From Ixodes scapularis (lineage: Eukaryota > Arthropoda > Arachnida > Ixodida > Ixodidae): a DNA stretch of 64,000 nt. Position 1 is the stretch's first letter, and every line of letters begins with the position of its first letter. The notes beneath the pieces are model-generated. The model had not been told where the DNA came from and ran no database searches. It was given only the letters and a program-made list of their open reading frames with translations. The DNA lies in NCBI RefSeq assembly GCF_016920785.2, contig NW_024609879.1:14509145-14573144 (forward strand), read 5' to 3'. Positions 54,983 to 64,000 of this stretch are shown here, in pieces. Position numbers and translations under genes: made by a program.

Positions 54983-55909
54983 TTCAGCTCACAAGACCGC
55001 TCACCGATGTGCAGCGCCCCCACGGAAAATGGGAGAAGTTCTCTCACGCGCGCTCTTTTGTTTTCGGAAAAATATCGGCAGGCCGCACCAACAGGGGGGA
55101 TCGAGTGGCCGTGCCACAGGCATGCATGAGCAACCGAACTCGACAGAAAGCAACAAACGCGTGCTGGAGATGGAGCTTCTGCGTCAGCGTGTCAATAAGA
55201 ATATGGTGCCTCGACGTCTGTCTGTGTTAGGGTGAAGACAACATTTTGACGCCGCGTGTGACCAGCGCGCGCCGAAGCAAACATATAAATAAACTTGAGT
55301 AAAAAATGGCTTCAAAGCACTGAGCCAAGCTCGTCGCTTGTGCCGAGAGATGCAAGAGCGCGTGCACCTTCCAAAAACAAAAACGACCGAGAGGAAAAAT
55401 GGCTTAGATGTCATCACACCAGCGCGTGTGTAGGAAGGCACTCTAACGAACCTACACAGCGCTTCTAGCACCTCTTTAATTAAGAGTAGTAATACTGGTT
55501 GTATCCTTGTGTGGCTCTTTTCCTCTCGGGAATTATAGATGTGAAAACTTAATTTTGACCATTTTAGAAGGAGCCTTCGCAGAACCCCCATCAAAAGCTT
55601 TCCGCTGCTAGCGAGAATCATGTGATTGGACTCGAGTTCACACCAAACACCGACCCAGCACTGATGTCCAAAACGTTTGTGATCGCGTCCACGAGGAGCA
55701 ATGTGACTAGATGCACTTTGAAGAGGGTCCATTGAAAACCACAATCCTTGATGAATTTGACTAAAACAATCAACAATCAGCTAGGTGTTCAACTAACTAG
55801 CCCATCAGATGATCTTGAAAGAATGAAGTGGAAGAAATGTCGGAAGGATAAAGCGGGCTAAACTGATATGGAGAAGGATAATTTTATGGGTGATGTTGAT
55901 GTTTCCGCT
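54983..55909. other. No gene recognised
   Basis: Only short low-quality open frames on both strands up to the Gypsy insertion site (CCGCT, 55905-55909). Confidence 0.4.
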
Positions 55910-56122
55910 TGTTATGAAAGCGTTTATTAACGACTAGTTAATACAACTGAGGAGACCGAGTACTGAGTTCGAGTTCGACGAGCTTGCCTAGACATGGCAG
56001 GTAACGCTGCTTGCTGTGTGTGTGTCTCTCATTGGTCAACGGTCCCAAGCCGCTTGCGCGATACTCGTGCCCCCCTCGGTGAGGTGGCTCCCTCCCGTGT
56101 TGAAGATGCGAACTTGCCTACA
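55910..56122 (-). repeat. Gypsy 3' LTR (213 bp)
   Basis: TGTTATGAAAGCG...TTGCCTACA on the plus strand. The adjacent inner TCTCCCTTTTT (56123-56133) is an AAAAAGGGAGA polypurine tract on the element strand. Confidence 0.92.
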
Positions 56123-56271
56123 TCTCCCTTTTTCACTCACAAATAAAATTTGTGTCGCGGTAGCGGGCTGGTTTTTGTTTCGCTCTCTGGCTCCTGCGAA
56201 GAGCGATGCTATTCCTTCTGCGCTGTATGCCCTCGTCGTCTTGAACAATGTATGACCTTGGCTGCGGGGCT

Positions 56272-59200
56272 CTAGCGAGTATGACAGCCGGTTTCCAGGT
56301 TCCTCGTTCTTGATCTTGAAGGTAGACGTCTTCTCCCGCGTGTAATTCGGGTAGAGGTTTGGCGCCTTTGTTGTAGTACCGTTGCTGAGTTTGTTGTTTC
56401 TCTCAGCCGCTGTTGTACCTTGCTTGGGCCTGTGCTCGTCCCTCGCAGTAGAGATGGATGTGTAGGGATTTCCGTCCTAGTATGTCTGTTCATGAGCCTT
56501 TCAACTGGTGATCCTAGAACTCCATCCCTGGGAATGTTTCGCCATTCGAGTAGGGCGTCGTAATAGTCTGGCGTTCCGTAACTGCACTTGGTCATGAGTT
56601 TTTTCGACTCCTGCACCGCCCTCTCTGCCATCCCGTTTGACTGAGGATAATACGGGCTGGATGTCACATGTGAAATTCCTCGGTGCTGCAAGAACTCTTT
56701 GAAGTCAGCGCTGTTGAATGGTGGTCCATTGTCAGTAACCAACCTGACAGGTAGACCATGCACAGCAAACGTTGCCAGGCAACATTTGATTATTGTCTTG
56801 GCAGTGGACCTTTGAAGCTGGTGCACTTCATAGAAAAAAGAGTAATAGTCCACCAACACAATGTAGTGGTGTCCCGAGTGCTGAAACAAGTCCACTCCAA
56901 CAATCTGCCAGGGTGCGGTTGGCACTGGATGGTTCACCAGTGGCTCCTTCTGTTGCCTCGGCTTGTGTTCCTTGCACACACTGCAATTTTCTACCACCTG
57001 CTTGATGTCATTCTGCATTGCAGGCCAGTTGAGAGCTTCTTTAGCACGATGGAGCGTCTTCTCTACTCCGCTGTGAGCTTTGTGAAGCCTTGCCAAGATG
57101 CTGCTCTTCATTTCTTCTGGAATGACGAGTCTATTCGACCTGAAGAGTAAGCCCTCCTCCTCATGGATTTCATCCCTGTACGGCCAATATGTCTTTAACG
57201 GGCCTGGAATGTCTTCTTTGTTGCTCGGCCACTGGCTCTTTGCATACTGCAGCATGGTACTCAGATCCTTGTCCCTGCTGATTGCTTGACGACATTCTTC
57301 CAGTGTTTCATCTCTTACAGGGAGACACTCCAAGACATTCACCTCGAAGACTTCCGACTCTTCCTCCTTCGAAGGGTTTCTTGACAGCGTGTCTGCAATG
57401 TACAGCTCTTTACCAGGAGTGTACTTCACCAGCAGGTCATATTTTTGTAGGGTCAGTCTCATCCTTTGTAATCTGAGAGGACATTGATTCAGAGGTTTTC
57501 TGAAGATCGCCTCTAGTGGCTTGTGGTCCGACTCCACGGTAACGGTTTGCCCGAAAATGTAGTCGTGAAATCGGCTGCATCCATGGACAATCGCCAACAG
57601 CTCCTTCTCGATCTGTGCATAGTTCTTTTGGGCGTCATTTAACGACCTCGATGAGTAGGCTACTGGCTGACACTCCTGAAGCAACACTGCACCCGTTCCT
57701 CTGGAACTTGCATCCACTGACAGAGTTACTGGTTTGTTCTTGTCGTAGAACCGCAGAGTTGGTGCAACAGTCAATGCTGTTCGAAGTGCTGTGAAGCTTT
57801 TATCGTGCTCCTCTGTCCAGGACCAGGCCGCCTCTTTCTTCAAGAGTTGCCTTAACGGTGCACTTGTGTCGGACATGTGCGGGATGAACTTGCCAAGGTA
57901 GTTCACGACTCCTAGGAAGCTCTTCAGTTCCCCCACATTTGATGGTCTTGGGAGCGCAAGGATGTCTTGTACTCTCGTCGGGTCAATCGAGAGTCCCTCA
58001 GGTGACAAGATATGTCCCAAGTACTTCACCTGGCTTTGAGAGAACTTGCATTTCTCTTTGTTCAGTCTGAGGTTGACCTCACGACACCTCTGCAGCACGG
58101 CTTGCAGTCGACGGTCATGCTCCACTTCTGTCCTTCCCCAGATAAGAATGTCGTCGACCATGATTTCAACTCCGTCGAGACCTTCAAACACCACATGCAT
58201 AGTCTTCTGGAACACCTCGGGAGCTGACGATATGCCAAAAGGCATTCGGAGAAATCTGTATCTCCCGAACGGTGTTGCAAATGTGCAGAGGTACGAACTC
58301 GGTGTGTCTCGCTTGATCTGCCAAAACCCCGTGGCTGCGTCGAGCGTCGAGAAGAACTTGGCTCCCTCCAGTCGTGCTGCTATGTCCTCCAGTGTAGGCA
58401 TACAGTAGTTTTCTCGCATGAGAAGCTTGTTGAGCTCTTGTGGATCTATGCACAGTCGGAGTTTGTCCTTCTTTTTCACAACCACGATTGGGTGGACCCA
58501 CTCTGTTGGTTCTGTCACTTGTGCAATCACCTTCTGTAGCACGAGGTCATCTAGGTGGCTTTTCAGCTGGTCTCGGATGGCTACTGGGACTGTACGTGGC
58601 TGTTGCGTAACACCCTGAGCATCTGGCTTGAGCTTCATGTGATACTTGACACCCTTGATTTCACCAAGTCCGTGGAAGACGTCCTCGTGTTCTTTTACAG
58701 TCTGGTTGCAGTGCTTTTCCGCTGACGCCACTCGCTTGATCAGGTTCAGTCGTTCCGCAATGGTACCGCTTATCGTTGTGGGTACTTCCCGTTTCACGAT
58801 GTAGAACTGTACGTCGGTACTCTGGTTGCCATGGGCGACTGGCAGCATAATGCGGCCTTCCGCTTTGCTGACATGGCCAAAGAACGAACCTATTTTCGTA
58901 GTGACTGCTTGCGGTTTCTGGTTCGTGACTCGTCGCAGTTGCGTTGCAGACATAAGAGAATAGTTTGCTCCTGTGTCCACCCTGCAGTCAACTGCCTTTC
59001 CTGCAACTCTGACTTCAGCTCTCCAGAACTGTTCATCACCAACACTGTTGGATAGACCACAAACCAACTTCTCTTCTTCGCAGCTGGAACTTGGAGATTT
59101 GCATTGTTCAACATTGCGAACATTCTTCCGTGGTGACGCTCTATTTTTCGGTGGGTCGTTCTTCGCGCGACACACTCGAGCAAAATGTCTCCTCCGACCA

Positions 59201-59934
59201 CAGTTTTTACACTTCGTACCTTTGGCAGGACATGTTCCGCTTGTGTGCGTAGAGTATCCACATTGAGGGCATGTCTCGGACTTGAGTCCATGTACAACGG
59301 CAGGCGATGCTCCAGCTTGGATATCTTTGAACTGTAGGGCTCCACGTTCCTCCATGCGGCCCTTTTGAATCACTTGTTCCAAAGTCGGATCGTCGTTGAT
59401 GAGGCGTTGTTGCAGTCGCTTGTTGGTCATTCCAAGAATGATTCGACTTCGCAACATGCGGTCGTGTAGCTCGCCAAAATCGCACTGCTTCGCCAGCGTA
59501 CGCAGCTCGGTAAGCCAGTCATCGAATCGTTCGCCGTCATGCTGGTTCCGTGTGCCGAATACAAAGTCCCTATAGCTCACGTTGATAGCAGGCTTGCAAT
59601 GCTTTTCAAAAAGCTCCGCTATTTTCTCAACTCGCAGTTCGTCACCTGGGTTTTCGAACGTAAACGTTTTGTAGACGCGTCTGGCGTCTTCCCCTACGAC
59701 GACTAGGAACGTCGCGGCCTGTACTTCGGCGTCTTGCGACTTCAGAGCAGTGGCGGTTGAGAACAACTTAAATTCGTCCCACCATGTTCTCCAGGATGTC
59801 TCCAGGTCTCCGGACATGTCGAGTGGCTTCGGAGGAGGCAGCAAACTTGCGAAGACCCCTCCCGGCATGGGAAGTTGGACGTTCGAACTCCCGCCCGACT
59901 GCTGCGTAGTAGCGGTGCCGCTTTCTTCCGCCAT
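56272..59934 (-). CDS. Gypsy gag-pol polyprotein (1,220 residues, C-terminal tail shifted)
   Basis: ATG at 59934 opens MAEESGTATTQQSGG. Capsid motifs (WRTWWDEFKLF, FGTRNQHDGERFDDW) are followed by zinc knuckles near residues 222-255 (CPQCGYSTHTSGTC, CKNCGRRRHFARVC). The protease has VDTGANYSL (about residue 320). RT has FSTLDAATGFWQI and MVDDILIWG. RNase H has LSVDASSRGTGAVL and SDHKPLEAIF. Integrase has the HHCC finger, VTDNGPPF and NGMAERAVQ. After about 56440 the frame departs from the usual tail: in another frame a typical integrase C-terminal region continues to about 56140. So one frameshift lies near 56370-56440. Gag and pol share one frame, unusual but known in some Gypsy groups. Confidence 0.88.
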   Translation of the reverse strand: MAEESGTATTQQSGGSSNVQLPMPGGVFASLLPPPKPLDMSGDLETSWRTWWDEFKLFSTATALKSQDAEVQAATFLVVVGEDARRVYKTFTFENPGDELRVEKIAELFEKHCKPAINVSYRDFVFGTRNQHDGERFDDWLTELRTLAKQCDFGELHDRMLRSRIILGMTNKRLQQRLINDDPTLEQVIQKGRMEERGALQFKDIQAGASPAVVHGLKSETCPQCGYSTHTSGTCPAKGTKCKNCGRRRHFARVCRAKNDPPKNRASPRKNVRNVEQCKSPSSSCEEEKLVCGLSNSVGDEQFWRAEVRVAGKAVDCRVDTGANYSLMSATQLRRVTNQKPQAVTTKIGSFFGHVSKAEGRIMLPVAHGNQSTDVQFYIVKREVPTTISGTIAERLNLIKRVASAEKHCNQTVKEHEDVFHGLGEIKGVKYHMKLKPDAQGVTQQPRTVPVAIRDQLKSHLDDLVLQKVIAQVTEPTEWVHPIVVVKKKDKLRLCIDPQELNKLLMRENYCMPTLEDIAARLEGAKFFSTLDAATGFWQIKRDTPSSYLCTFATPFGRYRFLRMPFGISSAPEVFQKTMHVVFEGLDGVEIMVDDILIWGRTEVEHDRRLQAVLQRCREVNLRLNKEKCKFSQSQVKYLGHILSPEGLSIDPTRVQDILALPRPSNVGELKSFLGVVNYLGKFIPHMSDTSAPLRQLLKKEAAWSWTEEHDKSFTALRTALTVAPTLRFYDKNKPVTLSVDASSRGTGAVLLQECQPVAYSSRSLNDAQKNYAQIEKELLAIVHGCSRFHDYIFGQTVTVESDHKPLEAIFRKPLNQCPLRLQRMRLTLQKYDLLVKYTPGKELYIADTLSRNPSKEEESEVFEVNVLECLPVRDETLEECRQAISRDKDLSTMLQYAKSQWPSNKEDIPGPLKTYWPYRDEIHEEEGLLFRSNRLVIPEEMKSSILARLHKAHSGVEKTLHRAKEALNWPAMQNDIKQVVENCSVCKEHKPRQQKEPLVNHPVPTAPWQIVGVDLFQHSGHHYIVLVDYYSFFYEVHQLQRSTAKTIIKCCLATFAVHGLPVRLVTDNGPPFNSADFKEFLQHRGISHVTSSPYYPQSNGMAERAVQESKKLMTKCSYGTPDYYDALLEWRNIPRDGVLGSPVERLMNRHTRTEIPTHPSLLRGTSTGPSKVQQRLRETTNSATVLQQRRQTSTRITRGRRRLPSRSRTRNLETGCHTR

Positions 59935-60022
59935 TTTCTGCGCTGCCGGTCTTCGCTTGCCTTCACTCTTGCGCCGTGCGACTCACATCGGTCTTGACTT
60001 CACGTGCGAGCGTTTTCGTGTT

Positions 60023-60037
60023 CAGTTTCTGACACCA
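60023..60037 (-). promoter_or_regulatory. Gypsy primer binding site
   Basis: On the minus strand, TGGTGTCAGAAACTG starts immediately inside the 5' LTR, the position and TGG start expected for a tRNA-primed PBS. The tRNA was not identified. Confidence 0.7.
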
Positions 60038-60250
60038 TGTTATGAAAGCGTTTATTAACGACTAGTTAATACAACTGAGAAGACCGAATACTGAGTTCGA
60101 GTTCGACGAGCTTGCCTAGACATGGCAGGTAACGCTGCTTGCTGTGTGTGTGTCTCTCATTGGTCAACGGTCCCAAGCCGCTTGCGCGATACTCGTGCCC
60201 CCCTCGGTGAGGTGGCTCCCTCCCGTGTTGAAGATGCGAACTTGTCTACA
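60038..60250 (-). repeat. Gypsy 5' LTR (213 bp)
   Basis: Same as the 3' LTR apart from three transitions (near 60080, 60088 and 60245). It ends directly at the CCGCT duplication. Confidence 0.92.
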
Positions 60251-60255
60251 CCGCT

Positions 60256-63029
60256 CTCCAGAGAAGAACGCAAAAACGCGATGATTCCGCCGACAAAACC
60301 TACTCGCTTCGAAGTATGCTCGGTCCCGTTATTTGGAAGGAAGAAAGGGCAGAAAGGAAGACAAAGAAGTTAACCTGGGGTATTTTGTCCCGGTTTGCTA
60401 CTTTGTTTTGGGGGAGACGGGTGTGAGGAATAAAAGAAAAAAGAAAGAACAGAAAGTTAAAAAAAAAAAAAAAAACTACAAAGTTTGAACACTAACACTG
60501 CGCTATTCACTAACAATGAAGGTCATCTTCTATAAGCAGAAGTCCAGGCGTGTTGTTTTTAGGAATCTAATACCCCTGTCAGACGGCAGCTAAAATGGCA
60601 TTTACGCCAAATGACATTCAGGTTTTCAAATGACATTCATGATGGGACCGATGGGACCTGCCAGACGACAGCTAAAATGACATTTAAGTGATGTCTATTA
60701 CAATTGCGATCGCAAATTCGTCTCGTGCACATAGAACACGTTTTCGTCAATGAACAATTTTAACACGGCGAAACACTTGTTTTTGTGTGTGTTGTCTGCT
60801 GGGACAAGAAAATATAACGAAAAACTGGGATAGAAAGTTGCGCTCACTAGTTTCTGACGAAAAAATAAAGCGAAGCGTGGGGCGAAATCCATTAGCCAAC
60901 CTAACGTCGTCATAAGCCGATCCGTAAGCCGAGCCTCCCGCGCTCCGCCACTACAGCTGACAGCTTGCTCGCACAGTTCTCACTTGCAGTTCTTTCGTTA
61001 ATTTCGGTAGTGCTTGCTTGCTCTGGCTGTCCCTCACGCTCGATCTTCGGCTGCCGTGTTCACTTCTACGTCTGCGAGGGATCCTGGATGCCGTATTGCG
61101 CTTCCGCCGTCACTATCACGGTGGTATGGATTGATCTTGGTTCGAGCGTCTCCGGCTGTTGAGAAGGCCGTCCATCATCTTCGTCGTAGACGCATTCCGC
61201 GAGCTTCGGTTTGAAGACAGGCTACCGTACCTACTAACGTACTGCGTCTTCAAGCAGGCGTTTGGCTGATGTCGGCGACGTGATCAGGCACCTTGTGAAT
61301 GTGTGTCGGTGTTACATAGAGTGCTTGGTTCGCCAGGTGACTTGCGTGCACCTAACCACCCCAGTGACAAAGTGAGTCGGCGCTGCAAAGCTATACTCTC
61401 CTGCGGAGGACAGAACCATCGCCAACTTGCTCGTCGTGAGGCAAACCACTGCCAAGTGATCGCACCCCTCCGACGCGACTGGCCGAAGATCTTGAGCGCC
61501 GCCGCGACCGCTGAACGGTTAAACACACACGGGATAACCGAACTGCCCCAGGACTCACTCAGGTCATAGGGAATCGCTGTAGGAATGCCACCTGGGACAT
61601 CAAGTTGCAGCACCAGCGGCTACCAAAGCACAATAAAAATAGTAAGTACCCTTTTTTGCGAAAACCAAGAAAAAAAAGAAAAAAATGTTTGAACTAGTAG
61701 AAATAATATCCCTACATGTTTTTTTTAGCTCTTAGAAAATGCACGCAATCTTGTTTCAAACTCACAAAATTAAAAAGATAAAAAAAATTCACTTGTCTTC
61801 CTTTTACTGAATGTCACTCAAAACTAACTGATATAGCTCCTGTCAGCATTCTAAAGTTATTCATTAACTCGTTTTAATGTGAATAAAACAACTGGATTGA
61901 TCATCTTCCCAATTGTGCATCTTTGATTAGGTGAAAATGACTGAATAATTGTTTCTAAATACGAGACAAGAGTGCCAGCTTCTAGCACTGTAAATACTAT
62001 GTTTAGAAGCTATAGAATGTTTGCCATTCTGTGAAGTTTCCAAGAAATGTTCCAAGCTAGCTGTGTGGTGAAATTTTGACTGCTCTGCTTCCCCATTGAA
62101 TCTACAATTTTGAGAATAATACGTCTAAGGTGTAAGATATTTTATGCCTAGAGGACTGATGCATCTGTTGCAATGTTTCTATCCAACTACAGTGATTCCT
62201 CTGGCTCTCCTAGACCACTGCTACCAGTTCCAGTATCTCAATGTTGGGATGCTGAGGCAGTTTCGTGACCATCTTCCAGAGGTTGGCACTGGCTAGCACT
62301 CGGGAAGCAGTGACGCCCCAGGCACATATGGCCACAGTCAATGGGACCGCCGTGTCCCCACAGATCCTGTGTAACCACGTGTTCCTGATAGCATCCAACA
62401 TGCTCGAACCTTGCCCAACCCAGGACATCATCTTGCAGGGAACGGCACGTCGATCAGTCAATTCCGTACATGCGACGACCCTCCCAGACTTCTCAGCATC
62501 ATTCCCAATTTCTTGTAGTGATGGATAAATTTCAGCCTACTACTGACTTGGAGAATTAGAGTGGATACAGGGGCTATGGTTTCATTTACTTCATGCGCAA
62601 GTGAAGCTGAAGCTATGAGCATGAGCATGTTGCCCTGAACTATGCTAACACTACATGATCGTGCATGCTTGGTAGCGACATTGAAAGCCTGGATCTTGCA
62701 CTTAAAATGAAACGGAATCTTGCCTCGTGAGTGTTGTGTGTGCATCTGGCATCATCGGCGAGTTGGCAGAAGTCAAGCCAAGGCGAGTCAAGCTGGTTTT
62801 ACCGAACCGTTTGTCATTCTGGGAACTCGTCGTAAACCACGTGTCTCTTGTCTAACTCCTCTTTTCTGCACGGCCAAGTCGGCCGCCTGAATAAAGCTTT
62901 GGGCAACAACGAGAATGAAGAAATTCAAACTCCGAGGCACGCAACCACACTTTTTTGAGCAACGACAGCTTCGTGGCAACTTGGCAACGACGAGAGCATA
63001 TGGCGAAAAAAGACGAGCCTAACGTTGTC
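60256..63029. other. No gene recognised
   Basis: 60579-60604 and 60661-60686 are imperfect direct copies of CAGACGGCAGCTAAAATG, possibly part of a MITE. Short open frames on both strands (for example 62210-62461, minus) have no motif I recognise. Confidence 0.4.
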
Positions 63030-63551
63030 ATCAAAGGGCGGCCGAGACATCTCGAAGAGTTCGACCCAAAAAGATTGAAACATGGCCCCTGTACCAGGAG
63101 CGACTAAACGTTTTCTTCATTGTGCTCAACATCGTCGAGGAGTCCCCAATATGCGCAGTCCCGTGTAGCCTTTGTGGACCGACAATCTACTCTGTCGTAT
63201 GCTCGTTGTGTGTGCCAGTGGACTCCCTATGCGGACATTGTGTTGGAGCTCACCGCCCACTTCACACCGTGCCTGTCAGTGATTGTTCAGTGCTTTGCGT
63301 TTCATAAGTGCAGCCAACAGCCTGGAGAAAGCATCTCGAATTTCGTCCCCGCCCCACGCCGCTTCTCCGAACACTGCAACTTTGGTGAGACCTTGTCAGC
63401 CATGCTATGGGACCGTCTGGTGTGTGGTGTCCTGGACAAAAGGGTGCAGCATCGTCCCCTGGGCAAACCAGTGCTGGAGCTCAAAAAGGCGTTCTGCAGA
63501 TCCTTTGCCTTTGTAGGATTTGCAGCAACGACGTTGATTTCCGTCAACAGC
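63030..63551 (+). pseudogene. Gypsy-type gag remnant
   Basis: The capsid-like frame (best stretch 63280-63500) reads CFAFHKCSQQPGESISNF, then FSEHCNFGETL and LWDRLVCGVLDKRVQHR, ending LGKPVLELKKAFC. These match the capsid region of Mag-like Gypsy gag. An upstream block near 63045 (HLEEFDPKRLKHGP) belongs to the same protein in another frame, so there is a frameshift near 63110. No pol follows; a TTAA MITE begins at 63552. Confidence 0.7.
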
Positions 63552-64000
63552 TTAAAGGGGCACTCAAGTGGATTCTGAGATCGTCTATTTATTGGCATAA
63601 CTCAATCTATGGGCTTTAAGCATTCTAAAAAACCCAAGGTAGCATTCAAGGGCAGCCGATTTTCATAGTAAAAATCCAATTAAAGATTCTGGCACGCCAC
63701 CTTTCCTGTGTCGTAGCGCAGAACACCAGGGGGTGCCACCGGACGGGAAGGCAGCATGGGAGGGCACGCGACAGCCAGTCACAAGTGACGGCTTCTCGGC
63801 GGACTGATTTTTCAAAGGCGCACATGTTTGAAAATTTAGTGTGCCGGGAAGCCATTATTCGTAATGGGCTGTCATGTGCCCTCCCCTGTTGCCTTCCCGT
63901 CCGATGGCACCCTCTGGCGTTCTGCGCCACAGCGCAGAAAGGAGGGCATGCCGCAATTTTTAATAGAATTTTAAATAGCGAGATTGACCGCCCTTGTATG
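63552..64000. mobile_element. TTAA MITE with a 267-bp hairpin, runs off the window
   Basis: Begins TTAAAGGGGCACTCAAG at the same family terminus as others here. 63690-63956 folds on itself: GCGCAGAACACCAGGGGG...GGGCACGCGACAGCC pairs with an inverse near 63867-63930, and the inner sequence pairs too. The right end is beyond base 64000. Confidence 0.6.

Larger units (their letters stand above)
55910..60250 (-). mobile_element. Full-length Gypsy LTR retrotransposon, 4,341 bp
   Basis: LTRs of 213 bp (55910-56122 and 60038-60250) differ at three positions that I count. The flanks are CCGCT on both sides (55905-55909 and 60251-60255). The PBS abuts the 5' LTR and a polypurine tract abuts the 3' LTR. 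One long ORF encodes gag, protease, RT, RNase H and integrase. No envelope-like ORF is seen. Only the integrase C-terminal tail is visibly shifted, so the copy is near-intact. Confidence 0.93.

Overview
This window looks like a transposon-dense intergenic stretch of an animal nuclear genome, most likely an arthropod and probably a hard tick. The tick assignment is my recognition of the LINE and Gypsy families and their 3' tails; no marker gene fixes it. I see no rRNA, CRISPR array or bacterial-type operon. Almost all recognisable coding sequence belongs to mobile elements, most of it broken by stops and frameshifts. A 100-base N run at 29525-29624 is an assembly gap.

Layout. 1-4499 (+): nearly complete non-LTR element (zinc-knuckle ORF1, then endonuclease/reverse transcriptase). 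4500-9000: mostly featureless, with a probable host THAP first exon on the minus strand (8365-8517). 9003-9353: tRNA-like sequence and a hairpin. 10325-13790 (-): a retroelement zinc-knuckle gene split by a 2,464-bp hAT-like non-autonomous element whose arms are packed with TTCGAA motifs. 15983-16198: MITE. 18049-20067 (-): dead hAT transposase. 20266-25839: a TTAA-flanked MITE-like element carrying a young but rearranged Gypsy element (21568-25344). 26411-29332: LINE 3' fragment, then a minus-strand LTR-element gag and LTR.

29640-45930 is a nested stack. A minus-strand LINE is cut into three pieces. One interruption is a 5,044-bp DNA transposon with about 1.08-kb terminal inverted repeats and a TGGT duplication. 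The other is a plus-strand I-like LINE with a 13-bp target duplication, itself interrupted by a 2,410-bp piggyBac at TTAA. The piggyBac transposase is apparently intact once a GC-AG intron is removed. Removing the inserts rejoins the LINE frames exactly, so relative ages can be read off.

45931-55000 holds interleaved inverted repeats, several TTAA MITEs, a candidate small host gene (47406-47772, -), a 1,255-bp element with TTA duplications, and a visibly identical 1,090-bp direct duplication (48116-49205 and 51932-53021). 55910-60250 is a full-length minus-strand Gypsy element with 213-bp LTRs, CCGCT duplication, PBS, PPT and one long gag-pol ORF. 60251-64000 is largely unrecognised apart from a Gypsy-type gag remnant (63030-63551) and a hairpin-forming MITE running off the end.

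The genes do not form a pathway. The biology is layered transposition: several self-mobilising systems (target-primed LINEs, LTR elements, hAT, piggyBac and an unassigned DNA transposon) and non-autonomous derivatives that presumably use transposases supplied elsewhere.
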